This document shows, in pieces, positions 61,663 through 64,000 of a stretch of DNA of 64,000 nt (its first letter is position 1; each line of letters starts with the position of its first letter). The notes under the pieces are model-generated. The model saw nothing but the letters and a program-made list of their open reading frames with translations, was not told where the DNA came from and searched no databases. This stretch comes from Picocystis sp. L7 (taxonomy: Eukaryota; Chlorophyta; Picocystophyceae; Picocystales; Picocystaceae): positions 682,001-746,000 of the forward strand of contig QXJR01000005.1 of the NCBI GenBank assembly GCA_020975725.1, read 5' to 3'. The position numbers and the translations under genes are program-made.

Positions 61663-63816
61663 ATGAACAAGCTTAGAATGAGCCCTGCCTGGATTGGGTC
61701 CATGCTCCTCTTGTTCTCACCAGTGACTCACCTTCATTGCAAGAGTAGACATGCGCGGCATACTCAAAAGCAACTTTGTGAAAATCCTTCTCTCATTTGG
61801 ACGGGGTTGTCGGCGGTGTCACAGGCAAAACCAACCTCGACCACCTCTATAGCTGGGCTGTACACTCCATATAACATCGTGCCTGGTGGTGGCGAAAGAT
61901 ACCTCTTGAGTGCTGCAGCTGTCTTTCAGGCCATGAAGTACCATGTAGTGCTTATGACACATCAAGGGAATGTTTGCAAAACCAAGAGCATGTTACTGGA
62001 TGTGGTAACAGCACTGGAAATCCCGCTCGCTCCTTCCAACCTTTCGTACGAACGTGTTGCCGAAGGAAGTAGCATCTCGGTGGGACAGATTGCAGCATTT
62101 GAAGTTTTCTTTCTTCTAGGCAACGAAAAGTTACCACGATTGCCAGGGCTTGGTAAGGTCAACATCTACATGTGCCAATTTCCATTTGATATGCATAAAA
62201 AGATTAACAGGCAAAAGCTTGATATGTTTACAACCTACGATTACGTATTGGTCAACAGCAAGTACACATATCTGCATTATAACAATTTTGCTCGGAGCGC
62301 CTTCATTAGAGCAAATCGATTGAACATGGTGTCACCGCTTGTGTCACTCTTATACCCACCAGTAGGAAAAATGAGGGCAGGTGTAAGCAATGAGACTCCT
62401 GCAGGGCGCCAGAATATAGTCATGATTGGCAGGATTTTCAGTGGAAGACAGAACAAGGGCTACGTCGCTGCAATAGGTATGTTCCAACAAGTCTTGAGAT
62501 GTGCACCCAATGGCACGCAACTGCACATTGTTGGTACCCTAATGCCAGGGCATCATAAGTTTTACAACAAACTGCAGGAACTTGCTCGAGACTTTGCACA
62601 GAAGATACATTTCAACATCAACGCGGATCAAAGAGGGATCAGGAACATTCTCTCCTCCTCACTCGTACAATGGCATCTGACAGGGATTGATTCCAAAACT
62701 AGCGACCCCGCATCTGAGGAACACTTTGGTCTGTCAATTGTTGAAGGCATGCAGGCAGGTGTCATCCCAGTGGTTATCAACAAGGGAGGTCTTGGGGAGA
62801 TTGTTGAAAATGGCACCTCTGGATACATTGGCGAAAGTGAGTCCGAAGTGGTTGCATTGACATGTTCCATGTTTCAAAAGTCCTCCGCTCAACTAGCAAG
62901 GATGAGGAACTCTGCACAAGTGTCAGCGAAGTACTTTTCATACACTAGCTTTAGCAAAAATTTGAGGGTTGTTGTGCAGAGAGCATTTTTGTCCAAACCG
63001 TTTCGACACTTTGTGAAACAAACAAAGTATATTGTACACAACCGTACGTTTGAACTTCCACTACATTCCAGGAAGATTGCAATGATCATCGAGGACCGGC
63101 AGCAATTTGCTTTAGAATACGTTGTCAAGAATACTCTGTATCATCTAGGAGAAGGTTGGGGGCTTCTCGTCGTGCATACACAAACAAACAGCGTTTTTGT
63201 CCGTGCTGCTCTTTCTTCCATCAAGAATGTTACCTTTCATGGGCTGGATTTGGAGTTTTTCAATGTAGATGAGCTAAACAAGTACATGAAGCATCCCACA
63301 CATTGGGCTCAAGACGTAGAAAAAGTGCTGTTCTTTCAGACCGATTCCTTGCTACTGCACGGCAATATATCAAAATTCCTTCAGTATGATTACATTGGAG
63401 CCCCTTGGCATCTTCAAAACAAAGGATGGTCAACAGTCCGGAGTATAATTCCATCCGGTGTAGGGAATGGAGGTGTTTCTCTCCGGAGCACATCAGCAAT
63501 GAGGAAAGTAGCTGCACGCTGTGGACACTTAAGCCCTTCTGCTGAAAACGAAGATGTATTCTTTGTCAAGCAAATGCAAAATTCTACAGAGTACAGGCTG
63601 CCAAGCAGGGCTGTGGCATACGAGTTTGCGCTTGAGGTGCCTTGCAGTGATTTAGAAGTAGTAAAAAGGAATCACACTTCAAGTTCCATGCACGGGAAGA
63701 AATCAGTGCCAATGGCCCTGCATGCCACCTGGTATTACTTGAAAAATGCTATGCACATGCAAAAACTTCAGCGCTTTTTTGAGATATCACTGTGCCCTGG
63801 ACCTAGGGAAGAATAA
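61663..63816 (+). CDS. Fusion: GT4 glycosyltransferase plus DUF5672 transferase-like domain
   Basis: 717 codons from the ATG at 61663; the open frame starts at 61489, but here MNKLRMSPAWIGSMLLLF then SPVTHLHC forms a signal peptide. Residues about 70-400 are a GT4 (GT-B fold) domain: YNIVPGGGERYLLSAA at the N-terminal half, VMIGRIFSGRQNKGY near 250, and the C-terminal nucleotide-sugar site EEHFGLSIVEGMQAGVIPVV with NKGGLGEIV. After a linker (about 460-560), residues about 560-700 are DUF5672: VLFFQTDSLLLHGN, YDYIGAPWHLQ, VGNGGVSLRSTSAM and ENEDVFFVKQM, like the gene at 45676. Two transferases in one chain suggest sequential sugar additions to one glycan. Intact, no intron seen. Confidence 0.85.
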   Translation: MNKLRMSPAWIGSMLLLFSPVTHLHCKSRHARHTQKQLCENPSLIWTGLSAVSQAKPTSTTSIAGLYTPYNIVPGGGERYLLSAAAVFQAMKYHVVLMTHQGNVCKTKSMLLDVVTALEIPLAPSNLSYERVAEGSSISVGQIAAFEVFFLLGNEKLPRLPGLGKVNIYMCQFPFDMHKKINRQKLDMFTTYDYVLVNSKYTYLHYNNFARSAFIRANRLNMVSPLVSLLYPPVGKMRAGVSNETPAGRQNIVMIGRIFSGRQNKGYVAAIGMFQQVLRCAPNGTQLHIVGTLMPGHHKFYNKLQELARDFAQKIHFNINADQRGIRNILSSSLVQWHLTGIDSKTSDPASEEHFGLSIVEGMQAGVIPVVINKGGLGEIVENGTSGYIGESESEVVALTCSMFQKSSAQLARMRNSAQVSAKYFSYTSFSKNLRVVVQRAFLSKPFRHFVKQTKYIVHNRTFELPLHSRKIAMIIEDRQQFALEYVVKNTLYHLGEGWGLLVVHTQTNSVFVRAALSSIKNVTFHGLDLEFFNVDELNKYMKHPTHWAQDVEKVLFFQTDSLLLHGNISKFLQYDYIGAPWHLQNKGWSTVRSIIPSGVGNGGVSLRSTSAMRKVAARCGHLSPSAENEDVFFVKQMQNSTEYRLPSRAVAYEFALEVPCSDLEVVKRNHTSSSMHGKKSVPMALHATWYYLKNAMHMQKLQRFFEISLCPGPREE

Positions 63817-64000
63817 CTGCTCTCAGGTAGCAGAGAATCAAATATCATCAATGTAAGAAATTTCACATGGAATGAGATTCAGTGTTCGTTGAAGCTTGCT
63901 GATTGGTTACCAAGGGATATGTCTACAGCATTGAGCCATACGACCAGATAAGGCTTTACGTTCTTCATTTAACCTCATGGCCAGTCTGAACTTGTCAAAG
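63817..64000. other. Window end, nothing recognised
   Basis: 184 bases after the fusion gene, AT-rich, probably 3' untranslated sequence. Confidence 0.4.

Noticed and set aside
1-64000. CRISPR arrays, rRNA genes, bacterial operon features
   Set aside because: No regularly spaced repeats, no rRNA-like sequence and no bacterial gene order; the window is eukaryotic.

Overview
This looks like nuclear DNA of a eukaryotic alga or other protist. Three things point that way: eukaryotic transposons of four kinds (Ty3/gypsy, piggyBac, PIF/Harbinger, Ty1/copia), long non-coding gaps, and intron-free genes for secretory-pathway glycosyltransferases with signal peptides or type II anchors. The lineage cannot be fixed from the sequence. 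Names rest on motifs read by eye; no search was run.

Layout. 1-5.4 kb is a transposon graveyard: a gypsy pol fossil, a piggyBac-type transposase fossil between 32-34 bp inverted repeats, and a PIF/Harbinger fossil. From 6.7 kb to the right edge the window is a dense cluster of glycan genes: an EDD-type transferase-like gene and a GT92-like gene (6.7-9.0), an EGF-like/transferase gene (11.0), a propeller-like gene and a GT92-like gene (15.0-18.5), an exostosin/GT47 gene and a methyltransferase-glycosyltransferase fusion (21.5-27.2), a GT47 pseudogene (31.0-33.2), a second GT92-like copy and a DUF7796-like gene (36.1-38.8), another DUF7796-like gene and a GT90 (41.2-43.9), a DUF5672 gene (45.7), a second propeller-like gene (47.0), a whole-looking copia element (49.3-54.2), a fringe-like GT31 (54.3), a transferase/alginate-lyase fusion broken by one frameshift (57.8-60.1), and a GT4-DUF5672 fusion (61.7-63.8).

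Organisation. Twelve of these genes form six head-to-head pairs (starts at 7614/8052, 16467/17508, 23584/25030, 37025/37759, 42287/42895 and 48462/54341), separated by 0.4-1.4 kb of stop-poor, GC-rich spacer that could hold shared two-way promoters. The copia element sits in the last spacer. The GT92-like and GT47 genes are repeated as a mirror image about 27 kb, with one GT47 copy dead. Nearly every product carries a signal peptide or anchor, so the inferred theme is a Golgi pathway building and decorating a complex polysaccharide or glycoprotein glycan, with possible O-methylation and uronate trimming.

The gaps between gene tails are AT-richer and mostly unassigned. Several hold exon-like open segments that could belong to spliced genes, but none was recognised.
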